From positions 266,001-330,000 of the forward strand of contig BSQZ01000126.1 of the NCBI GenBank assembly GCA_033239005.1: 64,000 nucleotides of DNA, written 5' to 3'. The notes under the pieces were generated by a model. The model was not told where the DNA came from. It saw only the letters and a list, made by a program, of their open reading frames with translations, and searched no databases. Shown here piece after piece: positions 33,130 to 44,750 of the stretch (positions within the stretch are counted from its first letter, which is position 1; the number at the start of each line of letters is the position of its first letter). The position numbers were made by a program, and so were the translations under genes. This DNA comes from Lamellibrachia satsuma. Lineage: Eukaryota; Annelida; Polychaeta; Sabellida; Siboglinidae.

Positions 33130-35950
33130 ACACTGTTTGGCAGAGACTGGTTAGAAGCTCCGGGTCCGTGTGTCTATCACATGACTGTCAGTTGGATGGG
33201 CTAGTCAGTAAGCATCATGATTTGTTTGACGGACAACTTGGGTTGCTTAAAGGGATTAAGGCACGTGTTGAACTAGTAGCGGGAGCAAAACCAGTGTACA
33301 CTAAACCGTATCGGGTCCCATACGCTCTACACCCGAAAGTCGAGCTGGAGTTAGGCAAACTTGAGAAACTTGGGGTCATTACACCAGTTACAAGCAGTGA
33401 CTGAGCAACAGGTGTTGTAGTAGTGCCAAAGAAGAATGGTGCGATTAGACTATGTGGCAATTACAAGACAACGGTTAACCCTCAGTTGAAAACAGTGTCT
33501 CTGCCGAATATCAACATTGATAACATTCTGGCTGACTTGGCTGTTGGAGTTAAATTCTCCAAACTTGACCTAGCAAATGCATACAATAAAATGGAGGTTT
33601 CCGAGGAATCTAGGGAATACCTCACTATAGCAACGCATAACGGTCTATTCCGACAGAACAGGTTAGTCTTTGGCATAACCACGGCACCTGCTATCTGGCA
33701 GAACGCTATAGAGAAAGTGTTACAGGGTTTGCCAGGTGTCAAGGTATATCTCGGTGATATCCTTGTGTCAGGGAGAACAGAGTCAGAGCAATTTGGGTAG
33801 GGTGTTTGAAAGACTGACATAATTCGGTTTAAAGCTGAATCGAGATAAATGCGAATTCTCCAGAGATTCTCTTGAGTATCTGGGTCACGTGATTGATGCC
33901 CAAGGTATTCACAAATCGGCGGACAAGATAGCCGTCATACTAGATGCACCTAGACCCACTGATGTGAATTCATTGAGGTCTTTTATCGGCATGGCAAACT
34001 ATTATGGAAAGTTTGTGCCAGACTGCTTCCACACTCCATCCTCTCACTACCTTGCTTGAGAAGGATAGTTTGAGTGGACAGACATGATGGATGAGGCGTT
34101 TCTAGCAGTGAAACGTGCTCTAGGCAAGTCCGAGTTTCTGATGCATTTTGACAGCAGTCTCCCCGTGACAGTTGCATGTGATGCATCGCCAGTTGGTTTA
34201 GGAGTGGTGTTTTCTCACATTATTCCGATGGAGAGGAGCGACCGATTCAGTTTGCACCTCGCTCGTTGACGAGAGCAGAGCAGAAGTATTCACAGATCGA
34301 GAGAGAAGGACTAGCAATAATTTTTGGCGTGAAGCGATTCTATCCATTTCTGTTTGGCAGGAAGTTTACTCTTGTTACGGATAACAAACCTTTAGCAGCA
34401 ATCATCAGTCCTAGAACAGACATACCAGCAGTAGCGGCAGAATGCATTCAGCAATGGGCAATGTATCTGACTGTTTTTATCTATGATGTGCGGTACCGGA
34501 GCTGTGCTCAGAATGCCAATGCTGACTGGCTTTCACAGTTACCTAGTCAAAACGATGATCCAGGTACATCGACAGACGAAGATGTGGCTCTCGTTCTGGG
34601 TGTTGGTGTCTTACCTGTCTCTAGCGAACTGATCAAGATCGCAGTTCGGAAAGATCCATTGTTGTCGCAAGTGATAAGGTACACACGGGATTGTTGGCCC
34701 GATAAGTTGCCAATGAATCGGTTAGATTTACAACCGTTATTCTGTCGGCGTAACGAATTATCCATTGAGGGTGATGTTCTGTTATGGGGAATGAGAGTGA
34801 TCACTCCAAAGCAATTTCGAGCTGAAATTCTAGACAAGCTACACACAGGGCATATCGGAGTAGTGAAAATGAAGGGTGTCGCACGTTCATATGTCTGGTG
34901 GCCGGGTATGGATGCAGATATTGAATCATGTCAAGTGGTATAGAGAAATCCTACTAACGCACCGGTACATCCATGGATACCTTCTTCGCGACCAGGTGAA
35001 CGCGTACACATCAACTATGCAGGTCCTGTGGAGGGGAAATGCTTCTCGTTGTTGTAGACTCCTATTCCAAATGGCCAGAAGTTGTCATTGAAAACAGTAC
35101 GACTAGTGAAGCTACAGTTAATGCACTGAGGACGATATTCAGTAGAGGGGGAATTCCTCACACTTTGGTCTCGGACAATGGTCCACAGTTTAAGTTTCAG
35201 GAGTTCAAGGACTTCTTGGACTGGTTGGGAGTGTTGCACAAACCTACATCACCATATCATCCAAGTTCTAATGGACAAGCAAAGTGATTTGTGCAAACTG
35301 TAAAGCAGGCTTAGAAAGCTATGGCATCGTCAGGGGAGTCACTCCAGGTTAGACTGGATAAGTTCCTCCTGGCATATAGAAATGCTCCGCATGCTTTCAC
35401 AGGGGAATTGGCAGCAGTGCGTTTCATGGGTAGACAGCTATGCACTCGACTTGACAGTGTGAAACCGGATAAACGACGGGAAAACAAACGGTTAGAGAAA
35501 CAGATGGAGCGTGATTCTCGAAATCTGAGATTATTCAGGGAAGGAGACATGGTATGTGTTCGAGATTACCATGGGAAAGATAAGTGGGTCCCAGGAACTA
35601 TAAACAAGAAGTGTGGTCCGTTGACGTATCAAGTCACTGTTTCTAAGGGATTGTGGAAACGCCACATTGACCAACTGAGTTCAAGGGTAAACTCAAGTAA
35701 CATGCCTCTGACACAGTTAGAATTGACTGCAGCGACTGATGGTCATGACTATTTGGTTGACACTATACCATCACTGAATCAGACAAACGACAGTGCCAGT
35801 GGGTTGACGTATGAAGCCCCTCAACAGCAATCGGTTCAGGATAAGTCTAGGCCTACTGCAGAATTGGTAACTCCTACCCAAGTGGAGGAGGAAACACATC
35901 TGCGACGGTCTTCTCGTGTGAGTAAGGCACCAGATAGGCTAGATCTTTAG
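33130..35950 (+). pseudogene. Ty3/Gypsy pol remnant (RT, RNase H, integrase)
   Basis: RT spans about 33160-33990. It shows KPYRVPYALHPKVE before a stop (TGA 33402-33404 at a usually Trp position), VVVPKKNGAIRLCGNYKT (usual GDYK has Asn), FSKLDLANAYNKM (catalytic Asp kept), and the active-site block VYLGDILV, where the usual YLDD has Gly (33753-33755). After a frameshift at about 33795 come CEFSRDSLEYLGHVI and RSFIGMANYYGKFV. RNase H (34084-34560) holds VACDASPVGLG, another frameshift, and LVTDNKPLAAI. The H2C2 finger (about 34840-34940) has HTGHIGVVKM and C near YVWWPG. Integrase (34990-35320) has HINYAGP (Asn for first Asp, 35013-35015), LVSDNGPQF (second Asp kept), and GQAK (Lys for the Glu, 35282-35284) followed by a stop. 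A 209-codon C-terminal frame remains open to 35950. Confidence 0.9.
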
Positions 35951-36067
35951 TGTAACAGAGATTAGTTAGCTTCTCTGTAGTGTAACAGAGATTAGTGAGC
36001 TTCTCTGTAGTGTAACAGAGATTAGTGAGCTTCTCTGTAGTGTAACATATATAAGTGAGCTAGTAGA
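35948..36067 (+). repeat. 30-bp tandem repeat in the Gypsy 3' region, 3.5 copies
   Basis: Units TAGTGTAACAGAGATTAGTG followed by AGCTTCTCTG start at 35948, 35978, 36008 and 36038 (partial, diverged). The first unit overlaps the pol stop codon. Confidence 0.93.
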
Positions 36068-36234
36068 CTCTAGTTACATTAGTTTAGTTAGCAGGACATG
36101 GTTGAATACTAGTGTAGTGTTGAGTTACATTGCTAGTGCATAGCTATGTTATTATAATAATCAGGTAGATTATTTCACTGTAGGCATACAGAAGAAGTTA
36201 TATTGTTGTTAGTAGACTTCTTCATAATTATTCC

Positions 36235-36401
36235 GGGAGGGAAATGTTAAATATGCATGTCTATGTTGTGGACTACATGTGTAGTGATACATGTTCAGTG
36301 GCGAACTACGTGAGTAGTAATAAATGCGTTTGCAAATAAAGATAAGTTATGTGCCACCCCTAAGAACCACGTGTATGTTATATGTAGTGTCTGTGAGTAT
36401 A
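36235..36401 (+). repeat. Polypurine tract and 3' LTR of the Gypsy element
   Basis: The purine-rich GGGAGGGAAA directly precedes TGTTAAATATGCATG (LTR start 36245). An AATAAA lies at about 36335-36340. The LTR end is set tentatively at the TATACA near 36401, since only the first about 130 bp can be compared with the solo copy at 4775. Confidence 0.75.
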
Positions 36402-36675
36402 CAACACTATATACACAAACTTCTCATAGACATATATTAAGAAACTGCTTTGTTAACAGAGGCAGTATTTTTTTCCGGACTCAAATTCAACGAGCGATAA
36501 GGGGGAGTTTGTTTACAGGTCGTGAATTAAACTGGTGTACTAAACTATCGTATACATTGTTAAATATATATTAGATAAAGTGATACATTTACATCAATTA
36601 CATACATAAGGTAATATCTGACATAGTTGCAGTAAACGATTTCAGTAAAAAGGAATTAACAGCAGGATCGTTTAC
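36402..36675. other. Short non-coding interval
   Basis: AT-rich; nothing recognised. Confidence 0.5.
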
Positions 36676-37127
36676 AGGGGCAGACCACAGTAGAGAATTG
36701 CATTGGTGGCCATGTTAACGTTTTGTCTGATTATAAGAAAACCTGACCATCAAAAATTCTGACACTTTTTCACAGCAACTGCCATCATCTCATTGACATG
36801 CTGACCAATTTTTATCAAAATCACATACCTCCAGCTCTTTTGAAATGCCCCAACGTGCAATGCCCATCAATTTTAACAAAAATAGCCATGTATTCATGCG
36901 CCCACGTGGCTCATAGCAAAAAATTCCCATACATCCCTCCACCTGTTAAACTCAAATAAATGCACCATTTCACAGCCAATATCTTCTACAAATACACCTG
37001 TGAATATGCCTGTTCAATTGCACATATGTCACATCATATGAATTGTTTAAATTCACATATCGCAATTTAATACGCCCTACATTCGTGTGAAACAATAAAC
37101 AGGAAGGTCAACTGTGGTCTTACCCCT
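36676..37127 (+). mobile_element. MITE-like TIR element, family A, copy 3 (complete)
   Basis: It starts AGGGGCAGACCACAG and ends TCAACTGTGGTCTTACCCCT, whose complement is AGGGGTAAGACCACAGTTGA, so the TIR pair matches that of 7462-7916. The left flank ends in AC and the right flank begins AC. No coding sequence. Confidence 0.78.
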
Positions 37128-37210
37128 ACACTGACTTCGTTGTTTTGTTTACACAGTGTTCTCCGTATTCGCTAGGTGGCAGGCTTTTTCTTTGCTCGTG
37201 CGAACTTAGT

Positions 37211-39835
37211 AGATTTAACAAGATTGCCATCTCGAACAACAAGTTCCAGATGGCAAGTGGACAAGGAAGCCATTGGCTTATCGAGAGTCCAACAATTTTC
37301 TCATCTATGTGTAGCCCGCCCTTATCAGATATCTGTCAATTCTATTTTTAAACATATTCACACTACTAGCATTAACACAATCGTTTGGCAGTTTGTTCCA
37401 TTCATTTATCACCCTCTGTGAGAATGAGTACTTTCTCATGTCCAACCTACACTGCTCCTTAACTAATGCTGCTTTGTGTCCTCTGGTTCTACTGCCTTCT
37501 TTAAGTTTGAAGAACATATTCCTATCAACATCCTCATAACCGTTCACTATTTTAAACACTTCTATTTGGTCTCCTCTTAGTCTCCTGGTCTCTAGTGTTG
37601 TCAAACCACATTGTAATAAGCGACTTTCGTAACTAAGGTCTCTTAATTCTGGAATCATCTTAGTTGCTCTTCGTTGTATTCTTTCTAGCTTATCTATGTC
37701 TTTTTTACGATATGGCCTCCATGCTTGAATACAATATTCCAAATGTGGTCTAACTATTGCTTTGTACAGGGGTACAATTAGATGTTTCTCCTTATACGTG
37801 ATAGTTCTCCTAATTAGGCCTAGAATTTGATTTCCTTTCGAAGCAGCAATCCCACATTGCTCTGAAACTTTCATGTCAGCATTAAATGTTACTCCTAAAT
37901 CCTTTTCTTGTGTGTTTCTACCTATTACAGCATCCCCCATTTTATATTCCTCATCCATATTTCCATGTCCTATGTGTATACATTTACACTTCCCAAAATT
38001 GAATAACATTTGCCATTTTTCTGACCATTTAACTAATTTTTCTAGATCATCCTGTAAACTTTGTTTATCTGTATCATTAGTAACCTTTCTGAATACTTTT
38101 GTGTCATCTGCAAATTTGAGTACTTTGCTAGATTTGTCATCCTCCAAATCATTTATATATATATATTAAAACAGTATAGGGCCTAACACTGATCCCTGTG
38201 GTACCCCACTCAAAGCAGATTTCCAGTTTGAAATCTTACCATCTACTATTACTCTCTGTCTTCTGTGTGTAAGCCACTTTTCTATCCAGTTGATTACATC
38301 ATTGCCTATACCATGGGCTTTTAGTTTAAGTAACAATCTTTGATGTGGCACTTTATCGAAAGCTTTCTGAAAATCTAAGTAGACAACATCCACTGGTGAC
38401 CCGTCATCTACCCACTTTGTAATTTCTTCTAAAAAACATAAGAGATTGGTTAGACATGACCTTGCTTTTAGGAATCCATGTTGAGATGTATTTATTAATT
38501 TCTGTTTTATGAGGAATTCCACCATGTGGTCTCTAATTAATGTTTCAAGTAATTTACATACAACTGATTTTAAACTCACTGGTCTGTAATTTTCTGGCTT
38601 CTTCCTCGATCCCTTCTTAAACAGCGGCGTAATGTTTGCTTCTTTCCATTCTGAAGGAACTATTCCTTCTTCTAGTGACAAGTTAAATAAGTTTGCAAGT
38701 GGTGTACTAATTTGATCAACAATTTCCTTTAGCAGTTTTGGTGGTATCCCATCAACTCCAGGTGATTTATTATCTTTCATCTTCTTAATTTTCTTTGCTA
38801 TCATTTCAGGAGTTACAAATAACTGCCCTAAATTTTCTGATGTATTGCCCTCAAATTTAGTCAATGGAACTGGAAGTGAGCTGATATCTTCTGTGGTAAA
38901 AACTGAGCTGAAATACTCATTCAGGACCTCTGCCATTTGGAACCCATCTGAAATTATGTTTTCACTGTTGTTTTCCAGTGGTCCGACCTTATCTCGAACT
39001 TTCTGTTTACTCCTTACATAAGCATAGAAACTCTTGCTGTCATTTTTTATATTACCTGCCAATTTTTGTTCAAAGGTTCTTTTAGATTTTCTAATTTCAG
39101 TAGTAGCTAGGTTAAGTGCCTCTTTGTAGTTGGTGTAGTCTTCTACATTTCCAGTGTGTTTATAGACCTTCCACAGCATCTGTTTGTGAGCAATTTTTCT
39201 AATAGCTTCTTTTGACAGGTGTTTTTTCCTGGATCTTTTCCCTTGTTTTCTTAATGGAATAAATTTCTCAATAATGCCCTCAATCTCATATTTTAAACAA
39301 GTCCAGCATTCTGTTGCTGTCTTGTTCTTCAGCAAATTATTCCAATCTATATTTGCTAGATATGTTCTCATCACTTTATATCTGCCTTTGTTGAAGTTCC
39401 TCCTCCATTGTTTTTTATATGCATTCCCTGTTTTTACTTTTATATTAAAATGGATTTGGTTATGGTCACTTGAACCCAAAGGTTCGTGTACTTTAACATT
39501 GTCAACTAATTCATTTTGAGAAGACAAAATTAAATCTAACACATTCCCACCTCTGGTTGGTTCCAAGACATGTTGAGTAAGGAAACAATCCTGTGTTAGA
39601 AGTAGAAACTGATGGTCGTCACCTCCAGCACTCTCTAATGATTCCCATTGTATATGGCCATGGTTAAAATCACCCATTATAACACATTCTCCCTTGCTCA
39701 CCTCCCTTATCGCCTTTTGTCATTTTACATCTTCCTCTTGTCCTATGTTAGGACTATGATAAACTACTCCTATTGTTAATGTTGAGTTCCTGGTAACTAT
39801 GTTACACCAAATTGCTTCCACAAAAGACATAGGGC
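37211..39835 (-). mobile_element. CR1-type LINE copy A (5'-truncated, minus strand)
   Basis: The copy reads right to left and ends with GATGGCAATCTTGTTAAATC, the same 3' tail seen in the other CR1 copies of this window. It begins within the endonuclease (about 39835) and thus lacks ORF1. It is the best preserved CR1 coding sequence here and lies head to head with copy B. Confidence 0.92.
37305..39815 (-). pseudogene. CR1 ORF2: endonuclease end, RT and C-terminal domain (one frameshift)
   Basis: Minus-strand frame 39701-38166 (511 codons) followed by 38147-37305 (280 codons) forms one ORF2 in two frames. Endonuclease blocks: a VVYHSPNIG segment near 39760, VIMGDFNHGHIQW (about 39665), LDLILSS, and GSSDHNQIHF (catalytic SDH). 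RT blocks: NKSPGVDGIPPKLLKEI, NITPLFKKGSRKKPENYRPV, YLDFQKAFDKVPH (block A Asp), SGVPQGSVLGPILF, and in the second frame KFADDTKVF (active-site Asp pair). The C-terminal part has LGVTFNADMKV and IVRPHLEYCIQAWRP and ends RYLIRAGYT. The frame break falls at 38150-38170, where a TATATA run and a shortened T-run disrupt LIYINDL. Upstream of 39701 one stop interrupts the endonuclease. Confidence 0.92.
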
Positions 39836-39849
39836 AAACGGCAGGTAAA

Positions 39850-41060
39850 GGCCACCAGGCATTTAATATGCAGCAATTGTAGCAACTGGGTGGACTTCGT
39901 CAAGTCCGGGTGTGAGAAGTCTTGGGCTGAGGTTCAGGCGGATAGTTCTGGTTTTGATTGTAGGGGATGTACGAGGATGAAGGAACTTGAGGTGGAGTTA
40001 GAACAGCTGAGGCTGCTCGTTGTGGCAGTGGTGGGAAAGGAGCAGGTGGGTTGTGCCAGTGGTTCTGGTGGGGGAACAGTAGATGATAAAGTGGGGGAAG
40101 ACGACGAGAGATATGCTAGGGAGAGCTCACCTCAGCCTGGGAGGAGGCTGAGAGGAGATAAGGTGACAGGTCGTAGGGAGACGGGACGTAAGGAGACGGG
40201 ATGTAGGGAAACAGGACGCAGGGAGACAAGACGAAAGGAGACGAGAAGGAAAGAAATGGGAGGGAAGACAAATGGATCGAAGGAAAGGGGAGTGGGGGAG
40301 ACAGTAGCGAAGGAGTCGGGGGGAAGGAGACGATAGTTAAAGCGATGGGAGTGAGGGAGATGGGAGGAGCGCAAGTTAGCCAGGGAGGGAAAGATGACAG
40401 GTTGATGAGTGAGAGAGAGCCTGATAACAGTCTGCCACCAAGTGACAAGGCTGCAGGACAGAATTTGATGGAGGGGATCCATCGGATGAGCTATTCCGAG
40501 GCAGTGATAGAGGGTGTGAGAAAGAGAGCGAGGGTGTTTGTGAGGGTCTCAATAGTTAGGAAGACCGACAGAGTCTTAAACAAGGGAGATGACGTGGCAG
40601 TTTGCTTGCCTGGGGCCAAATTAAAGGCGATAACTGAGAGGGTAGAAAACATCGTGGGTTCGGGCAAGGGTGGATCTGTTTTAGTATACGTAGGGACAAA
40701 TAACGTAGAGAGGGAGGGTACAACTGCCATAGATAGGAAATACAGGAATTTGGTCAGAACACTAAAGGAGACACGAGTTGAGCAGGTAATACTGTCAGGG
40801 ATTTTACCAGTAATAGGAAGGAGGGGGTCATAGATATCGAAATCGCCAGGGGATGCTAGTCAAGAAGCTATGTAGGGAAGAGAAAGTTGGTTTTGTGGAT
40901 TTGTAGGGAAGTTTTGTTGGAAGGGCTGATATGTACATGAAGGACGGGCTTCATCTAAGTGGAAAGGGGGCAGCAGTATTTGCGGATGGACTCAAAGCAG
41001 CAGTAGACAGTGGCATGGGTAGCATATCAAATATTTTTGGTAGTAAACACTATTTAAACT
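39850..41060 (+). pseudogene. CR1 ORF1 with SGNH-hydrolase (esterase-like) domain
   Basis: CR1 ORF1 proteins bind nucleic acid and often carry an esterase domain of unclear role in retrotransposition. The N-terminus has a Cys-rich segment (CSNCSNW, then SGCEKSW and DCRGC), a leucine-rich helix (ELEVELEQLRLL), then a 5-residue charged repeat, ETGRK/ETGRR, about six times (40170-40250). The first frame stops at 40336. The second (40345-40833) holds the hydrolase: VSIVRKTDRVLNKGDDV, where the usual GDS nucleophile block has lost its Gly-Asp but keeps Ser, and VLVYVGTNNVERE (GTNN block). After another frameshift the DGLHLSGKG block (usual catalytic Asp/His) lies at about 40944-40970 and the frame ends at 41060. 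Dead by frameshift. Confidence 0.85.
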
Positions 41061-41085
41061 AGAAGCGCAGGGGGGGTACTTAGAG

Positions 41086-44000
41086 ATGCCTCAAGCAGGA
41101 AAAGAGGCCACTAGTACAGATAAACCAATAACAGAATGTCCTCAAGCAGGTTATAGATGCATGTGTTTAAATGCTAGGAGTATAGTAAATAAGAAAAATG
41201 AATTAAACATTATGGTAGACGATATTGACCCTCACATAATTGGTATTACCGAATCATGGGCCAACACAGACATAACAGATGCTGAATTAGGATTGACAGT
41301 ATACGTAATGTTTAGGAGAGATCGAATAGGAAGAAGGGGAGTTATTTTATTTATTTATTTCAGATTACGATGCAGCTGTTTGGTGTAAAATAGTTTCAGG
41401 AAATTCAAAATTAACTATTGGATGAGTTTACCGAAGTCCAAACATAAACGAAGAGGATAACACCAAATTACAAAATGCTATAAAGGAAGTTAGTAAAGGG
41501 GAATGTATCATAATGGGAGATTTTAACCATGGACACATACAATGGAAATCTCTAGAGAGTACGGGGGTGAGGACCAACAGTGTATATTTTTTATTCAGGA
41601 TAGCTTCCTTACTCAACACGTGTTAGAACCAACCAGGGGAGAGAATGTATTAGATATAGTTTTGTCTTCACAAATTGAATTAGTGGACAATATAAAAATA
41701 CATGAACCATTTGGGTAACAGTGACCACAATCAAATACATTTTGACATCAATGTAAAATCAGAAAGTAAACATAAAAAAACGTATAGGACAAACTTCCAC
41801 AAAGGTAACTATAAAGATATGAGAAAATACTTAGCAAAGCTAGATTGGAATAACATGCTGATGAATAAGACCGCAATTGAATGTTGGAATATTCTAAAAT
41901 ATGAAATTGAGAGTATCATCGATAAATTTTTTCCCTTGAAAACACAAGGAAAATGGTCTAGAAAGAAACACTTCTCAAAAGAAGCTGTTAGAAAAATAGT
42001 GTTTAAGCAAACTATGTGGATGGTTTATAGGCGTACCAGAAAGGATGAAGAGTATGCAAATTACAAAGAGGCACTTAACCTTGCTACAACTGAAATTAGA
42101 AAATCTAAAAGAACCTTTGAACAAAAATTGGCAGGTAATATAAAAAATGAGAGCAAGAGTTTCTATGCTTATGTAAGGAGTAACCAGAAAGTTCGAGATA
42201 AGGTTGGACCACTGGAAAACAACAGGGGAAACATAATTTCAGACGGGTTTCAAATGGCAAAGGTCCTGAATGAGTATTTCAGCTCAATTTTTACCACAGA
42301 AGATATCAGCTCACTTCCAGTTCCATTTACTAAATTTGAGGGCAATAAATCAGAACATTTAGGGCAGTTATTTGTAACTCCTGAAATGATAGCAAACAAA
42401 ATTAAGAAGATGAAAGATAATAAATCACCTGGAGTTGATGGGATACTACCAAAATTGCTTAAGGAAATTGTTGAGCAAATTAGTACACCACTTGCAAAAT
42501 TGTTTAACTTGTCACTAGAAGAAGGAATAGTTCCTTTAGAATGGAAAGAAGCAAACATTACGCTGCTATTTAAGACGGGATCGAGGAACAAGACAGAAAA
42601 TTACAGACCAGTGAGTTTAACACCAGTCAGGGTTGAAAAAAATCATGATTTTTAAAAAAATCCAAAAAAGTAACATTTTTAAAATTTAAATCAGATTTTT
42701 TAATTATTTGATTTTATTTATCTGGAATATAGACATTTATATAGATGTTTAAATTTATAAACTTTTTGAAACATGTTCTATTCAAATCGATTTGGGTTCT
42801 TGTCTTAACAGAGAGTACATGAGTTTTGCTTATATAAAGACATTAGACAATGTCCACAAGGCCTCACCCCATGTAGTTGCATATTCTGTCTTGGAAAGGA
42901 GAGCATGCTGTGTGTCTGTGGCTGTAGCAGTGCTAATTATTGTTTGCTGAGAGGGTGGATTAGCACCTGTCCAGGGCTCTGTGTACTCTATGGGTCTCCA
43001 ACCAGACTGCAAACTGGTACAGTATTAAACAATTGTCACCAAGACTATCTCACTTGACTCAACATGCTGACTTGGTAACAACTAGCACAAGCTCTAAGTG
43101 GACTTTAGATACTTCCTATTGAAGACAAGTTTGTGTGGCTTCACTACATTCAGAAAAGGAATAGCTCAAACATACACAATGTCATAAAATATTTTACTAT
43201 CAGGCTATCTGGTGACAATACAGCTACACAAGTGTGCGCACATTGAGCTTTTGTATTTAAAAAACATACAAAGCTGTGTTGATCTTGATGCTTGTAAACA
43301 ATTATTTGTGTTAAATTCATACAAATCAGCAATTAAAAAAATCAATGATTTTTTGGAGTGATTTAAAATTAATCATGATTTAAATCAAATGATTTAAATC
43401 AAACAACCCTGACACCAGTTGTATGTAAGTTGCTCAAAACTTTAATTAGAGACCACATGGTGGAATTCCTTGTAAAACATAAATTAATAAATACATCTCA
43501 ACATGGGTTCCTAAAAGCAAGGTCATGTCTAACCAATCTCTTATGTTTTTTGGAAGAAATTACAAAATGGGTAGATGACGGGTTACCAGTGGATGTTGTC
43601 TACCTAGATTTTCAGAAAGCTTTCGATAAAGTGCCACATCAAAGATTGTTACTTAAACTAAAAGCCCATGGTATAGGTAATGATGTAATCAACTGGATAG
43701 AAAAGTGGCTTACACACAGAAGACAGAGAGTAATAGTAGATGGTGAGATTTCTAACTGGAAATCGGTTTTGAGTGGGGTACCACAGGGATCAGTATTAGG
43801 CCCTATACTGTTTTTAATATATATAAATGATTTGGAAGATGACATATCTAGCAAAGTACTCAAATTTGCAGATGACACAAAAGTATTCAGAAAGGTTACT
43901 AATGGTACAGATAAACAAAGTTTACAGGATGATCTAGATAAATTAGTTAATGGTCAGAAAAATGGCAAATGTTATTCAATTTTGGGAAGTGTAAATGTAT

Positions 44001-44650
44001 ACACATAGGACATGGAAACATGGATGAAGAATATAAAATGGGTGATGCTGTACTAGGTAGAACCACACAAGAAAAGGACTTAGGGGTAACATTTAGTGCT
44101 GACATGAAAGTTTCAGAGCAATGTGGGATTGCTGCTTCGAAAGGAAATCAAATTCTAGGGCTAATTATGAGAACTACCACGTATAAGAAGAAACAGCTAA
44201 TTGTAGCCTTGTACAAAGCAATAGTTAGGCCACATTTGGAATATTGTATTCTAGCAATGAGGCCATGTTGTAAAAAGCTAGAAAGAATACAACGAAGAGC
44301 AACTAAAATGGTTCCAGAATTTAGAGACCTTAGTTACGAAAGTCGCTTATTACAATGTGGTTCCCGTTTGACAACACTAGAGACTAAGAGGAGACCAAAT
44401 AGAAGTGTTTAAAATAGTGAACGGTTATGAGGATGTTGATAGGAATATGTTCTTCAAACTTAAAGAAGGCAGTAGAACCAGAGGACACAAAGCAGCATTA
44501 GTTAAGGAGCAGTGTAGGTTGGACATGAGAAAGTATTCTAGGGTGATAAATGAATGGAACAAACTGCCAAATGATTGTGTTAATGCTAGTAGTGTGAATA
44601 TGTTTAAAAATAGAATTGACATATATTTGATAAGGGCGGGCTACACATAG
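41086..44650 (+). pseudogene. CR1 ORF2 of copy B (endonuclease, RT), interrupted
   Basis: Endonuclease begins CLNARSIVNKKNELN and HIIGITESWANTDIT (41150-41280), frame breaks near 41340-41390, then a stop in the VYRSP region and IIMGDFNHGHIQW (about 41510). SDHNQIHF is present as NSDHNQIHF (41715) with Asp and His kept. RT: NKSPGVDGILPKLLKEI (42420-42470), the NITLLFK segment, then the MITE at 42628-43411, then LLKTLIRDHMVEFLV (43430), YLDFQKAFDKVPH, SGVPQGSVLGPILFLIYIND and KFADDTKVF (43860). Frame changes follow near 43960 and 44400. The C-terminus RIDIYLIRAGYT ends at 44650. Compared with copy A this retains the intact LIYINDL junction but has more indels elsewhere. Confidence 0.92.
42628..43411. 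mobile_element. 784-bp hAT-type MITE inserted in CR1 copy B
   Basis: The element starts CAGGGTTGAAAAAAATCATG and ends, read inward, CAGGGTTGTTTGATTTAAAT, so the CAGGGTTG termini are inverted. It is flanked by perfect 8-bp duplications ACACCAGT (42620-42627 and 43412-43419). Eight-bp target duplication plus CAGGG ends are hallmarks of hAT transposons. The subterminal AATCATGATT and GATTTAAATCA motifs recur at both ends. No transposase is encoded. Removing it restores continuity of the CR1 ORF2 across the SLTPV / VVCKLLKT junction as judged from copy A. Confidence 0.92.
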
Positions 44651-44750
44651 ATGAGAAAATTGTTGGACTCTCGATAAGCCAATGGCTTCCTTGTCCACTT
44701 GCAATCTAGAACTTGTTGTTTGGGATGGCAATCTTGTTAAATCTTTTAAA

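Larger units (their letters stand above)
33130..36401 (+). mobile_element. 5'-truncated Ty3/Gypsy LTR retrotransposon
   Basis: Pol domains run in the order RT, RNase H, H2C2 zinc finger, integrase, which identifies the Ty3/Gypsy order. They are followed by a 30-bp repeat, a polypurine tract (GGGAGGGAAA at 36235-36244) and a 3' LTR starting TGTTAAATATGCATG. Gag, protease and the 5' LTR are absent in this place. Many stops, frameshifts and lost catalytic residues show it is dead. Confidence 0.9.
39840..44750 (+). mobile_element. CR1-type LINE copy B, near full length, split by a MITE
   Basis: ORF1 with zinc-finger-like and esterase-like parts, ORF2 with endonuclease and RT, and the family 3' tail (ending GATGGCAATCTTGTTAAATC near 44743) are present in order. 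Frameshifts and stops occur in both ORFs. A 784-bp hAT-type MITE interrupts ORF2 at 42628-43411. Its 5' end nearly touches the 5' end of copy A. Confidence 0.92.
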
